DNA of 64,000 nucleotides from Zooshikella sp050749885 (GTDB lineage: Bacteria > Pseudomonadota > Gammaproteobacteria > Pseudomonadales > Zooshikellaceae): positions 227,975-291,974 of the forward strand of contig NZ_JBOIUB010000008.1 in the NCBI RefSeq assembly GCF_050749885.1. The letters are read 5' to 3'. Positions 18,292 through 26,734 of this stretch are shown here, piece after piece. The notes under the pieces were generated by a model. The model did not search any database, was not told the origin of the DNA, and saw only the letters and a program-made list of their open reading frames with translations. The stretch's first letter is position 1. Each line of letters begins with the position of its first letter. The position numbers and the translations under genes were made by a program.

Positions 18292-19391
18292 AATTTTTTA
18301 AACTACCAGATTTAGGAGAAGGCATTCCTGAAGCTGAAATAGTAACTTGGCATGTTAAGCCTGGAGACACCATTGAGGAGGATCAGCCACTTGTATCAGT
18401 AGAAACAGCAAAAGCTATCGTTGAGGTGCCTTCACCACAGTCGGGACAAATAGCTAAACTCTTTGCAAAAGAGGGGGATGTGGTTCATACCGGAGAACCT
18501 TTAGTTGAGTTTGCGAATGTAGAAGAAGATGACACAGGAACCGTCGTTGGCAAAATAGAACAGGCTAGTGACCAAGAAGAGGAAGAACAGTTTTATATAG
18601 GTGCGCCACCAGAGTCTCGATCTGAGCAAACACCAAGAGCCGCACCTGCCATCCGTGCATTTGCCAAAAAAATGGGCGTGGATTTACGTCAAGTAACTGG
18701 CACTGGGCCAAATCAGCAAATCCTTGCTGCTGACGTTGAAGCGGCAGCGGCTTCGACGGCAATTGGCGGGGAGCCTGTTCGAGGCGTCAGACGACAGATG
18801 GCTATTAATATGGCCAAAGCTGATCAGGAAGTCGTACCTGTCACTATTTTTGACGATGCAGACATTGAACATTGGCAAGAAAAGGAAGATATCACTATTC
18901 GCTTGGTTTTAGCGATTGGTCATGCATGTGAGGCTGAATCTGGCTTAAATGCTTGGTTTGATGGGGCACGGATGACACGAGTACTCCATAAGCATATTGA
19001 TTTGGGGGTGGCGGTAGATACCGAAAAAGGGCTTTTTGTACCAGTGTTAAGGAATATTACAGGTCGAAGCCGAGAGGATTTGCGAGAAGGATTAAATAGA
19101 TTACGTGCTGATGTGAAAGCAAGAACAATCCCTCCATCAGAGCTACAAGGTGCTACACTAACTCTTAGCAACTTTGGCACCATTGCAGGACGATATGCCA
19201 GTCCTATAGTTGTTCCTCCAACCGTGTGTATTTTGGGAACAGGTAAAATTCGGCGTGAGCCTGTTGTTGTAGCCGATCAAGTTAGTATTCATAAAATTAT
19301 ACCCCTTTCCTTAACATTCGATCACCGCGCAGTTACTGGGGGAGAAGCGGCGCGATTTCTGCATGCAATAAAAATGCATCTTGAGTCCTGA
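18288..19391 (+). CDS. 2-oxoacid dehydrogenase E2 (dihydrolipoamide acyltransferase)
   Basis: Core enzyme of the complex, 367 residues. Domains: one N-terminal lipoyl domain (1-80) with lipoylated Lys42 in VETAKAIVEVPSP; an acidic linker; a peripheral-subunit-binding domain (about 117-152: AAPAIRAFAKKMGVDL, then TGTGPNQQILAADV); and the catalytic domain ending in TFDHRAVTGGEAARFL with active His346. The usual HRxxDG motif reads HRAVTGG, as I recall for this PdhC-like subgroup. It moves the acyl group from E1 to CoA. No E3 (lipoamide dehydrogenase) gene follows, so E3 must be shared from elsewhere. A 114-base gap separates it from prkA. Confidence 0.9.
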   Translation: MKFFKLPDLGEGIPEAEIVTWHVKPGDTIEEDQPLVSVETAKAIVEVPSPQSGQIAKLFAKEGDVVHTGEPLVEFANVEEDDTGTVVGKIEQASDQEEEEQFYIGAPPESRSEQTPRAAPAIRAFAKKMGVDLRQVTGTGPNQQILAADVEAAAASTAIGGEPVRGVRRQMAINMAKADQEVVPVTIFDDADIEHWQEKEDITIRLVLAIGHACEAESGLNAWFDGARMTRVLHKHIDLGVAVDTEKGLFVPVLRNITGRSREDLREGLNRLRADVKARTIPPSELQGATLTLSNFGTIAGRYASPIVVPPTVCILGTGKIRREPVVVADQVSIHKIIPLSLTFDHRAVTGGEAARFLHAIKMHLES

Positions 19392-19505
19392 AAAATCGAA
19401 AAACATATATACTTAATTTAAGAACAACATTTCTTTAAAAAACTAGTCTAACGGGTTGAGAAGCTAGGTCATTTCTAATCAGTAGGGTTTCAGTGGGTGA
19501 GTGCA

Positions 19506-21428
19506 ATGGATATTTTTGATACTGTAAAAAGCAGGTATATCAATACCCAGCAGGAAGAGATGTCATTACATGAATATCTCGAATTTTGTAAAAAGGATCC
19601 TATGGCGTATGCAAATGCAGCTGAGCGCATGTTAAATGCAATTGGTGAGCCTGAATTAGTTGATACGTCATTTGATTCAAGATTGAGTCGAATTTTTTCT
19701 AATAAGTTAATAAAAAAATACCCAGCCTTTAAAGAGTTTTATGGCATGGAAGAATCTATTGAACAAATAGTTTCTTACTTTAAACATGCGGCACAAGGTT
19801 TGGAAGAGAAGAAACAGATTTTATATCTATTAGGTCCTGTTGGTGGTGGTAAGTCATCACTTGCAGAAAAACTCAAACGTTTAATGGAAAAAGTACCTTT
19901 TTATGCCATAAAAGGTTCTCCTGTATTTGAATCTCCTTTGGGATTATTTAATCCTGATGAAGATGGACAAATATTAGAAGAAGAATATGGTATTCCAAAG
20001 CGTTATATTAAAGGGACTATGTCTCCATGGGCAGTTAAACGTTTGAAAGAATATGGAGGAGATATTTCTAAATTTAGAGTGGCACGCCTTTATCCTTCTC
20101 TTGCACATCAAGTTGCTATCGCAAAAACCGAACCCGGAGATGAAAATAACCAAGACATTTCTAGCCTTGTCGGTAAAGTAGATATTCGACAGTTAGAAGA
20201 ATACGCACAGAATGATCCTGATGCCTATAGCTTTTCTGGGGGATTGTGTCGATCAAACCAAGGCTTGTTAGAATTTGTGGAAATGTTTAAAGCACCCATT
20301 AAAGTGCTGCACCCATTATTAACAGCAACACAGGAAGGTAATTATAATAGTACTGAAGGTATGGGGAGCATTCCTTTCGAAGGAATTATTCTTGCCCACT
20401 CAAATGAATCTGAATGGCAAAGTTTTAAAAATAATAAAACAAATGAGGCATTTATAGACCGTGTGTACATTGTTAAAGTGCCTTATTGTTTGCGGGTTAC
20501 TGAAGAAATTAAAATTTATGAGAAACTATTACTACATAGTTCTCTTCGTGAAGCACCTTGTGCACCTGATACGCTTAGGATGTTGGCACAGTTTTCTGTA
20601 CTCTCGCGGCTAAAAGAACCAGAAAATTCTAATATTTTTTCAAAGATGCGTGTTTACGATGGACAGAATCTGAAAGACACAGATCCTAATGCTAAATCAC
20701 TGCAAGAGTATAAAGATGCAGCCGGTGTTGATGAGGGGATGGAAGGGCTATCAACACGTTTTGCATTTAAAATCTTGTCAAAAGTCTTTAACTTTGACCC
20801 CAGTGAAGTCGCTGCTAACCCAGTACATTTGCTGTATGTTTTAGAGCAGCAAATTGAACAGCAACAATATCCGCCTGAAGTGCATGAACGTTATTTACGT
20901 TTTATTAAAGAGTTCTTAGCACCTAAGTATATTGACTTCTTAAGTAAAGAAATTCAGACAGCATACCTCGAGTCATACAGTGAATATGGTCAAAATATCT
21001 TCGATCGTTATGTGACTTATGCTGATTTCTGGATTCAGGACCAAGAGTATCGTGATCCAGAAACAGGAGATATCTTAGATAGGGCTGCTATCAATGATGA
21101 GTTAGAGAAAATTGAGAAACCAGCCAGTATTGCAAATCCAAAAGATTTCCGGAATGAAATCGTTAACTTTGTACTTCGTGCTAGAGCAAATAACAAAGGG
21201 AAGAATCCATCATGGCTTAGCTATGAAAAAATGCGTACTGTTATTGAGAAAAAGATGTTTTCCAATACAGAAGATTTATTACCTGTTATTTCTTTTAATG
21301 CGAAGGCATCAAATGATGATCAACGGAAACATGGTGAATTCGTTAAACGTATGATTGAGCGTGGTTATACTGAGAAGCAAGTAAGGCTATTGTGTGAATG
21401 GTATATCCGCGTAAGGAAATCACAATAA
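19506..21428 (+). CDS. yeaG: PrkA-type serine protein kinase (YeaG)
   Basis: A 640-residue protein nearly colinear with E. coli YeaG. The N-terminal AAA+ module carries Walker A GPVGGGKSSLAEKL (110-123), followed by TMSPWAVKRLKEYGGDISKF and PYCLRVTEEIKIYEKLL; the C-terminal PrkA kinase domain contains TAYLESYSEYGQNIFDRYVT, EKPASIANPKDFRNEIVNFV and KQVRLLCEWYIRVRKS. Such proteins act in nitrogen-starvation and stress adaptation; both serine kinase and AAA+ protease-type activities have been proposed for the family. ATG 19506 aligns with the YeaG start; GTG at 19497 would add three residues. First gene of the conserved yeaG-yeaH-ycgB unit; YeaH follows after 24 bases. Confidence 0.95.
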   Translation: MDIFDTVKSRYINTQQEEMSLHEYLEFCKKDPMAYANAAERMLNAIGEPELVDTSFDSRLSRIFSNKLIKKYPAFKEFYGMEESIEQIVSYFKHAAQGLEEKKQILYLLGPVGGGKSSLAEKLKRLMEKVPFYAIKGSPVFESPLGLFNPDEDGQILEEEYGIPKRYIKGTMSPWAVKRLKEYGGDISKFRVARLYPSLAHQVAIAKTEPGDENNQDISSLVGKVDIRQLEEYAQNDPDAYSFSGGLCRSNQGLLEFVEMFKAPIKVLHPLLTATQEGNYNSTEGMGSIPFEGIILAHSNESEWQSFKNNKTNEAFIDRVYIVKVPYCLRVTEEIKIYEKLLLHSSLREAPCAPDTLRMLAQFSVLSRLKEPENSNIFSKMRVYDGQNLKDTDPNAKSLQEYKDAAGVDEGMEGLSTRFAFKILSKVFNFDPSEVAANPVHLLYVLEQQIEQQQYPPEVHERYLRFIKEFLAPKYIDFLSKEIQTAYLESYSEYGQNIFDRYVTYADFWIQDQEYRDPETGDILDRAAINDELEKIEKPASIANPKDFRNEIVNFVLRARANNKGKNPSWLSYEKMRTVIEKKMFSNTEDLLPVISFNAKASNDDQRKHGEFVKRMIERGYTEKQVRLLCEWYIRVRKSQ

Positions 21429-21452
21429 AATTAGACCATTACGGGTGCCACC

Positions 21453-22727
21453 ATGACTCATATTATTGACAGACGTTTAAATGGTAAAAATAAAAGTACG
21501 GTAAACCGACAGCGTTTTCTAAGGCGTTACAAAAAGCATATCAAGCGTGCTGTAGCCGATGCTGTTAATAAGCGTAGTATTACTGATATTGAAAGCGGTA
21601 GCCAGATTACCATCCCTAATAAAGATCTGTCAGAGCCAAACTTTCAACATGGTCGTGGTGGTTTTAATAATATTGTTCATCCTGGCAACAAGGAATTTGT
21701 TAAGGGTGATAAAATTAGGCGCCCGGAAGCAGGAGCTGGTCAAGGTCCAGGTAGTGGTAAGGCGAGTAATCAAGGTGAAGGCATGGATGAATTCACCTTT
21801 CAGATTAATCATGAAGAATTTCTTGAATATATGTTCGAGGATCTCGAATTACCTAATTTAGTCAAGAAACAATTAAAAGAAACGATTGCATACAAATTCA
21901 GACTTGCAGGTTTTTCAAGTAAGGGGACACCAGAAAAACTAAATATTATTCGTTCTTTACGTAGTGCCCACGCAAGGCGAATAGCTCTCAGTGGTTCCGA
22001 GCGGAGAGAAATCAGGCAGTTAAAGCGTGAACTGAGGGAAATGGAAGTTAGCCCAGAAGAAGCAGATCAAGAGCGTGTTGAGTTTTTAAGGGAGCGAATT
22101 AAAGAACTCAATGCAAAGCTGAAACGTTTGCCTTTTATTGATGAATTTGACTTGAAGTATAATAACTTCATTAAAACACCCGTACCTAGCACAAAAGCCG
22201 TTATGTTTTGTGTAATGGATGTCTCTGGTTCAATGACGCAAGAAATAAAAGATATCGCTAAGCGCTTTTTTATATTGTTGTATTTATTTTTGTGCAGAAC
22301 ATACAAAGAAATTGAAGTGGTATTTATTCGGCACCATACATCAGCAAAAGAAGTTGATGAAAATGACTTTTTTTACTCAAGAGAAACGGGTGGTACCATT
22401 GTTTCCAGTGCATTGGAATTATCAAGAGATATTATCAGGGAGCGTTATTCTCCCGCACAATGGAATATTTATATTGCCCAGGCCTCTGATGGTGATAATT
22501 GGGAGGGTGACTCAAGTATATGTAGTAACATTCTCGTTAATGGCATTATGCCTCTGGTACAGTATTTCGCCTATGTAGAAATTACTGACAGACATCACCA
22601 AAATTTATGGCGAGAGTATGAAGCAGTTTATGAAGCCTTTCACGAAACGTTTGCTATGCAGCAAATTAAGACGGTAAGTGATATTTATCCTGTTTTCCGT
22701 CGATTATTTGAAAGGAAGGAAGCATGA
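21453..22727 (+). CDS. yeaH: YeaH/YhbH family protein (DUF444, VWA-like)
   Basis: A 424-residue DUF444 protein. The N-terminal half is basic and Gly-rich (RRLNGKNKSTVNRQRFLRRY; GAGQGPGSG) with a coiled region at about 183-225; the C-terminal half is a von Willebrand A-like domain with MIDAS motif FCVMDVSGSMTQ (Asp256, Ser258, Ser260). E. coli YeaH is co-expressed with YeaG under stress and is thought to be its partner; the family also includes sporulation protein YhbH. Molecular role not settled. It overlaps the next gene by four bases (ATGA at 22724-22727), so translation is coupled. Confidence 0.93.
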   Translation: MTHIIDRRLNGKNKSTVNRQRFLRRYKKHIKRAVADAVNKRSITDIESGSQITIPNKDLSEPNFQHGRGGFNNIVHPGNKEFVKGDKIRRPEAGAGQGPGSGKASNQGEGMDEFTFQINHEEFLEYMFEDLELPNLVKKQLKETIAYKFRLAGFSSKGTPEKLNIIRSLRSAHARRIALSGSERREIRQLKRELREMEVSPEEADQERVEFLRERIKELNAKLKRLPFIDEFDLKYNNFIKTPVPSTKAVMFCVMDVSGSMTQEIKDIAKRFFILLYLFLCRTYKEIEVVFIRHHTSAKEVDENDFFYSRETGGTIVSSALELSRDIIRERYSPAQWNIYIAQASDGDNWEGDSSICSNILVNGIMPLVQYFAYVEITDRHHQNLWREYEAVYEAFHETFAMQQIKTVSDIYPVFRRLFERKEA

Positions 22728-24256
22728 AAAAAAAGCAACCTATTTCTACGGGGTCAGAGTGGACATTTGAACAAGTTGAGCGGTATGACAAAGAAATTGG
22801 CAGGGTTGCTGAGCACTATGGTTTGGACACTTACCCAAATCAAATTGAGATCATTAGCTCTGAGCAGATGATGGATGCTTATGCTTCTACAGGCATGCCA
22901 CTCATGTACTCTCATTGGACGTTTGGTAAGCATTTTTTACATACCCTACAAAACTATCGTCGTGGTCATATGGGTCTGGCTTATGAGATAGTCATAAATT
23001 CAAGCCCATGTATTGCTTACTTAATGGAAGAGAACACCATGACAATGCAAGCATTGGTTATTGCCCATGCCTGTTATGGTCACAACTCATTTTTTAAGGG
23101 TAACTATTTATTTAAAACCTGGACTGATGCAACATCAATTGTTGACTATCTGCTTTTCGCAAAAAATTATATAGCTCAATGTGAAGAAAAGTATGGTATT
23201 GATGCTGTAGAAGATCTGTTAGATTCATGTCATGCGTTGATGAATTATGGTGTTAATCGCTATAAACGGCCTGCTCCAATTTCAACAGAAGAAGAAAAAG
23301 CACGACAAATTGAGCGTGAAGAATATCGGCAGAGACAAATAAATGAATTATGGAATACCATTCCGAAGAATTTAGATAAAGATAAGGATGTAGAAGAAAA
23401 GAAATTCCCAGAAGATCCTGAAGAAAATATTTTATATTTTTTCGAAAAGAATGCTCCTTTGCTTGAAACATGGCAGCGGGAAATGATTCGTATTGTGCGT
23501 AAAATTGCCCAGTACTTTTATCCACAGCGGCAAACACAAGTCATGAATGAAGGGTGGGCATGTTTTTGGCACTATACATTACTTAACCATTTGTATGATG
23601 AAGGTCTGGTAACAGATGGTTTTATCATGGAAATGCTACATTCTCATTCTAATGTTGTCTTTCAGCCCGCTTTTGATGATCCACGTTATAGTGGTATTAA
23701 CCCCTATACACTGGGTTTTAATATGATGATGGATATCAAGCGTATTTGTGTCGATCCAACTGAAGAAGATAAGCGTTGGTTCCCTGATATAGCAGGATCA
23801 AACTGGCTAGAAACATTGAAGTTTGCCATGGAAAACTTCAAAGATGAAAGTTTTATTTTGCAGTTTTTGTCACCCAAAATCATGCGCGACTTGAAGTTAT
23901 TTGCCATTGCTGATGATGAGAATCTACCTTACCTTGAAGTTTCAGCTATTCACGATGATGAAGGATATCGTTTAGTTCGTGAAGCTTTGGCATCACAGTA
24001 TAATATTGGTAATCGCGAGCCCAATATTCAGGTTTACAATGTGAATGTGAGAGGTGATCGCTCTTTAACATTAAGGCATTACCAGCACGATCATCGTCCT
24101 CTTGGAAAAACAACCGCTGAAATGCTGAAACATGTACATAACTTGTGGGGTTTTGATGTTCACTTAGAGTCGATTAGAGATGATAAAGTGCACAGTAGTT
24201 TCCATTGTCCCCCAAAAGAAGTTGAAGAAGAGCGTAGTTTAATTGAACTCACTTAA
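22724..24256 (+). CDS. ycgB: SpoVR family protein (YcgB)
   Basis: A 510-residue SpoVR/YcgB protein, third member of the conserved unit with PrkA and YeaH. Seen: YGLDTYPNQIEIISSEQMMD, YSHWTFGKHF, FFKGNYLFKTWTDATSI, NEGWACFWHYTLLNHLYDEG and YTLGFNMMMDIKRIC, with several conserved His and Glu residues. In Bacillus SpoVR affects spore cortex formation; in gammaproteobacteria the gene belongs to a general-stress regulon, with unknown chemistry. Normal length. The operon ends here: a 21-base perfect palindrome, GTGCTATTTA c TAAATAGCAC at 24257-24277, begins right after the stop and may end transcription. Confidence 0.93.
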   Translation: MKKKQPISTGSEWTFEQVERYDKEIGRVAEHYGLDTYPNQIEIISSEQMMDAYASTGMPLMYSHWTFGKHFLHTLQNYRRGHMGLAYEIVINSSPCIAYLMEENTMTMQALVIAHACYGHNSFFKGNYLFKTWTDATSIVDYLLFAKNYIAQCEEKYGIDAVEDLLDSCHALMNYGVNRYKRPAPISTEEEKARQIEREEYRQRQINELWNTIPKNLDKDKDVEEKKFPEDPEENILYFFEKNAPLLETWQREMIRIVRKIAQYFYPQRQTQVMNEGWACFWHYTLLNHLYDEGLVTDGFIMEMLHSHSNVVFQPAFDDPRYSGINPYTLGFNMMMDIKRICVDPTEEDKRWFPDIAGSNWLETLKFAMENFKDESFILQFLSPKIMRDLKLFAIADDENLPYLEVSAIHDDEGYRLVREALASQYNIGNREPNIQVYNVNVRGDRSLTLRHYQHDHRPLGKTTAEMLKHVHNLWGFDVHLESIRDDKVHSSFHCPPKEVEEERSLIELT

Positions 24257-24598
24257 GTGCTATTTACTAAATAGCACATACTAAGAAGTACCTCGATAAT
24301 TTTAAAGGCTACTGAATTTTGTGTGATGTGTACAAAGTAGCCTGTTAAAGCTTCAGCTTTTAGACAAAAATACTCCAAGAGACTGTTCTTTTCCTCATTT
24401 ACACTTGATTGTCGGCTATAGTCGAGCTTAAGCTGTTACTTTGTGACAAATTATGTAATTTGTGGTCTATGTTTTTAGTACCTTTTCATTTTAGATATAC
24501 CTGATGTGAAGGGTATACGCCCAGCTGTTAAAGAAGTTTGAGAAACTGTGGGTAAGAAAAGCGTTGGATAATATGACCATGTTTGGGGAAATAATGCT
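24257..24598. other. Intergenic region with palindrome at 24257-24277
   Basis: 340 bases with no gene. The perfect palindrome at 24257-24277 follows directly on the spoVR stop; no T run follows it. The right end should carry the promoter of the lipoprotein gene. Confidence 0.5.
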
Positions 24599-25075
24599 AT
24601 GAAACTGAGTTATGCCATCTATACTGCTGTCATTACAGTGTTGTTGGCAGGTTGTCAGACTGGCACTCAAGTGAAGCCTAAAGATGATGCTGAGACTGTA
24701 ACGAATCAACCTGAAGCAGTAAATCAGGTACAAGATATCTGGAGCTTTGATCGTACACACATTGTTAAATGGACACTGTGGAGTTATGACAGCGAGGTAG
24801 ATCTGGCGGCAATATCAAAACTGGAAGAACAAAGTATTCAAGATGCCTTTAATAGTTTCAAAGATGGTGAGTATCGTCAGTGGAAGAATGAGACACTAGG
24901 GACTATGGGATTCACTGCTGGAAGTAAATATCAAAATGGTGAAGGATTGAGTTGCCGTAATTACAGTATCACTGTTGAAATAATAAATGATGCAGGACAG
25001 GTACAACAATTACAGCGGCCTGCGATTGCTTGCTTTAGTGAAGGTGCATGGGAGTTTGATCGCTCAATTTTATGA
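24599..25075 (+). CDS. Lipoprotein with surface-antigen-like C-terminal domain
   Basis: A 158-residue protein with a type II signal peptide (MKLSYAIYTAVITVLLAGC; lipobox LLAGC, lipidated Cys19), so anchored in a membrane facing the periplasm or outside. After a flexible linker (20-48), the C-terminal part holds a W-K/N...GTMGFTAGSKYQN...LSCRNYSITVEI...RPAIACFSEGAWEF pattern that resembles the C-terminal domain of 17-kDa rickettsial-type surface antigens, including two cysteines that could form a disulfide. Function unknown. GGGGA is 9-10 bases before the ATG. Monocistronic; a 9-bp stem-loop (25072-25097) overlaps the stop codon. Confidence 0.72.
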   Translation: MKLSYAIYTAVITVLLAGCQTGTQVKPKDDAETVTNQPEAVNQVQDIWSFDRTHIVKWTLWSYDSEVDLAAISKLEEQSIQDAFNSFKDGEYRQWKNETLGTMGFTAGSKYQNGEGLSCRNYSITVEIINDAGQVQQLQRPAIACFSEGAWEFDRSIL

Positions 25076-25097
25076 AGCTGGTACTGATCAGCTTCAT
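25072..25097 (+). terminator. Stem-loop overlapping the lipoprotein stop codon
   Basis: ATGAAGCTG (25072-25080) pairs perfectly with CAGCTTCAT (25089-25097) around an 8-base loop. No T run follows, so termination is uncertain; it may protect the transcript end. Confidence 0.45.
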
Positions 25098-25622
25098 TAC
25101 TTACGTGAAGTTAATCAATATATTAAGTTGTAAGTCAAAGTAAGCATTTGAAATGCTGGCTAATATTATTATGTGTTTGAATAAAATAACGTTGTTTTAC
25201 AAGCAGTTATAGGAGCTACTGATTGATAGGTTTGTTTTGAGGAAGAAAAAAGACTAGACCTGTCAGAGAATTGGCGTTATAGTTCGCGAATCTAACAAAA
25301 AAGAAGCCCTGACCGATTTGGAGGGGATCAGGGCAATGAAAGTGTACCAATTAGGAGTCAAGCGAGTAACTTAACTGGGTATAAGTATAGATTATCAAGT
25401 CAAACAACAAATTCGTACATGTACCCAATTGATTGTGGAAACTACCTATCATACACAAATAATGATTAAAATCCCTTTCTTTTGGTGGCCTTGAGGCCAC
25501 TTACATTTCTTAAAATCTACGAGTTTTCATTGTAGGCCTCATATATCTTTTTCAGTTTAGGTATAATTCTCTGCCTGAATAAAAGATCGATTTCCAGCAG
25601 GTTTCATCAAAAAGAATATGTT
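25098..25622. other. Intergenic region before trpS
   Basis: About 525 bases with no protein gene. It contains the minus-strand terminator-like hairpin at 25294-25334 described separately. TATAAT at 25562-25567 could be the trpS -10 box, but no good -35 box is spaced for it. Confidence 0.5.
25294..25334 (-). terminator. Terminator-like hairpin on the minus strand with no gene before it
   Basis: GCCCTGA (25306-25312) pairs with TCAGGGC (25328-25334). Read on the minus strand the stem is followed by TTCTTTTTTGTT, as in an intrinsic terminator. No minus-strand protein gene lies in the preceding 1.3 kb up to trpS and beyond, so it could end a small RNA or an antisense transcript. Confidence 0.45.
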
Positions 25623-26633
25623 ATGAAAAAGACCCGTGTTTTAACTGGTATTACGACCTCAGGGACACCACATTTAGGTAATTATGTGGGAGCGATTCGT
25701 CCTGCTATAGAAGATAGCCGTAAAGAAAATGTTGAGTCATTTTTCTTCTTAGCGGATTATCATTCGATTATTAAAACTCGAGATCCAATCAGAGTCCATC
25801 AATCTACTCGAGAGATTGCGGCTACCTGGTTGGCACTAGGTCTTGATGTTGATCGAGTCACTTTTTATCGACAGTCTGATATTCCTGAAATTACAGAGCT
25901 GTGTTGGATCTTGAACTGTATGACTGCAAAGGGTCTGATGAACAGAGCGCATGCTTATAAAGCCGCTGTTCAACAAAACATTGATGATGAAGAAGCTGAT
26001 CCTGATAAAGGAATAACAATGGGGTTATTCTCTTATCCTGTGCTAATGGCGGCAGATATTTTGATGTTTAATGCACACAGGGTACCTGTTGGTAAAGACC
26101 AGATTCAACATTTGGAAATGGCAAGAGATATAGCCGCTCGTATGAATCACCACTATAAGGTTAAGTTTGCCTTGCCTGAAGCCGTTGTGGATGAAAATAC
26201 GGCCGTATTGAATGGGCTTGATGGGCGAAAAATGAGTAAAAGTTACGATAATGTTATCCCTCTTTTCGCACCAGAGAAAAAGCTGCGTAAGCTTATCATG
26301 AAAATTAAAACAAACTGTCTTGAGCCTGGTGAACCAAAAGATCCTGACACCTGTACGTTGTTTCAAATCTTTTCTGCATTTGCGGCACCCAGTGAAGTAG
26401 AAGAAAAGCGTCAGCAATACTATAACGGTGCAGGTTGGGGGGAACTGAAGCAACAGTTATTTGAATACCTCAATGAACAGTTACAAGGGCCAAGAGAGCG
26501 CTATGAAGCTCTTATGAATGACCCTCAGTATGTAGAAACAGTGTTAAAAGCAGGCGCTGAAAGAGCTCGAGTTGAAGCCAAACCATTTTTACAAAAAATC
26601 CGCCATGGTATTGGTATTAGACCAATAGATTAA
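25623..26633 (+). CDS. trpS: Tryptophanyl-tRNA synthetase
   Basis: Class I aminoacyl-tRNA synthetase that charges tRNA-Trp. Seen: the HIGH-type signature TSGTPHLGNYVGAIRP (His17), GLMNRAHAYK, ITMGLFSYPVLMAADILMF, VPVGKDQIQHLEMARDIA and the KMSKS loop GRKMSKSYDN (203-207). Length 336 residues, complete. The form with TPHLGNY and a charged insertion around DDEEADPDKGI is the pseudomonad type rather than the E. coli type. Single-gene unit, ending at a strong terminator 36 bases past the stop. Confidence 0.96.
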   Translation: MKKTRVLTGITTSGTPHLGNYVGAIRPAIEDSRKENVESFFFLADYHSIIKTRDPIRVHQSTREIAATWLALGLDVDRVTFYRQSDIPEITELCWILNCMTAKGLMNRAHAYKAAVQQNIDDEEADPDKGITMGLFSYPVLMAADILMFNAHRVPVGKDQIQHLEMARDIAARMNHHYKVKFALPEAVVDENTAVLNGLDGRKMSKSYDNVIPLFAPEKKLRKLIMKIKTNCLEPGEPKDPDTCTLFQIFSAFAAPSEVEEKRQQYYNGAGWGELKQQLFEYLNEQLQGPRERYEALMNDPQYVETVLKAGAERARVEAKPFLQKIRHGIGIRPID

Positions 26634-26668
26634 ATATCTTTGCTGAAAAAAGATTTATTATGAAAAAC

Positions 26669-26699
26669 AAAAAAAGGCTGTTGGTTGCAGCCTTTTTTT
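26669..26699. terminator. Bidirectional terminator between trpS and phoD
   Basis: AAAAAAAGGCTG (26669-26680) pairs with CAGCCTTTTTTT (26688-26699) around a 7-base loop. T runs on both strands make it work for trpS (plus) and phoD (minus). Confidence 0.92.
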
Positions 26700-26703
26700 G
26701 TAC

Positions 26704-26734
26704 CGAAATATCAGCTAAATTAGCTGATATTTCG
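26704..26734 (-). repeat. Perfect 13-bp inverted repeat over the phoD stop codon
   Basis: CGAAATATCAGCT (26704-26716) and AGCTGATATTTCG (26722-26734) form a perfect stem with a 5-base loop. The first arm on the minus strand encodes the last residues Arg-Asn-Ile-Ser of PhoD and reaches the TAA. It would fold in the phoD mRNA just ahead of the main terminator. Confidence 0.7.
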
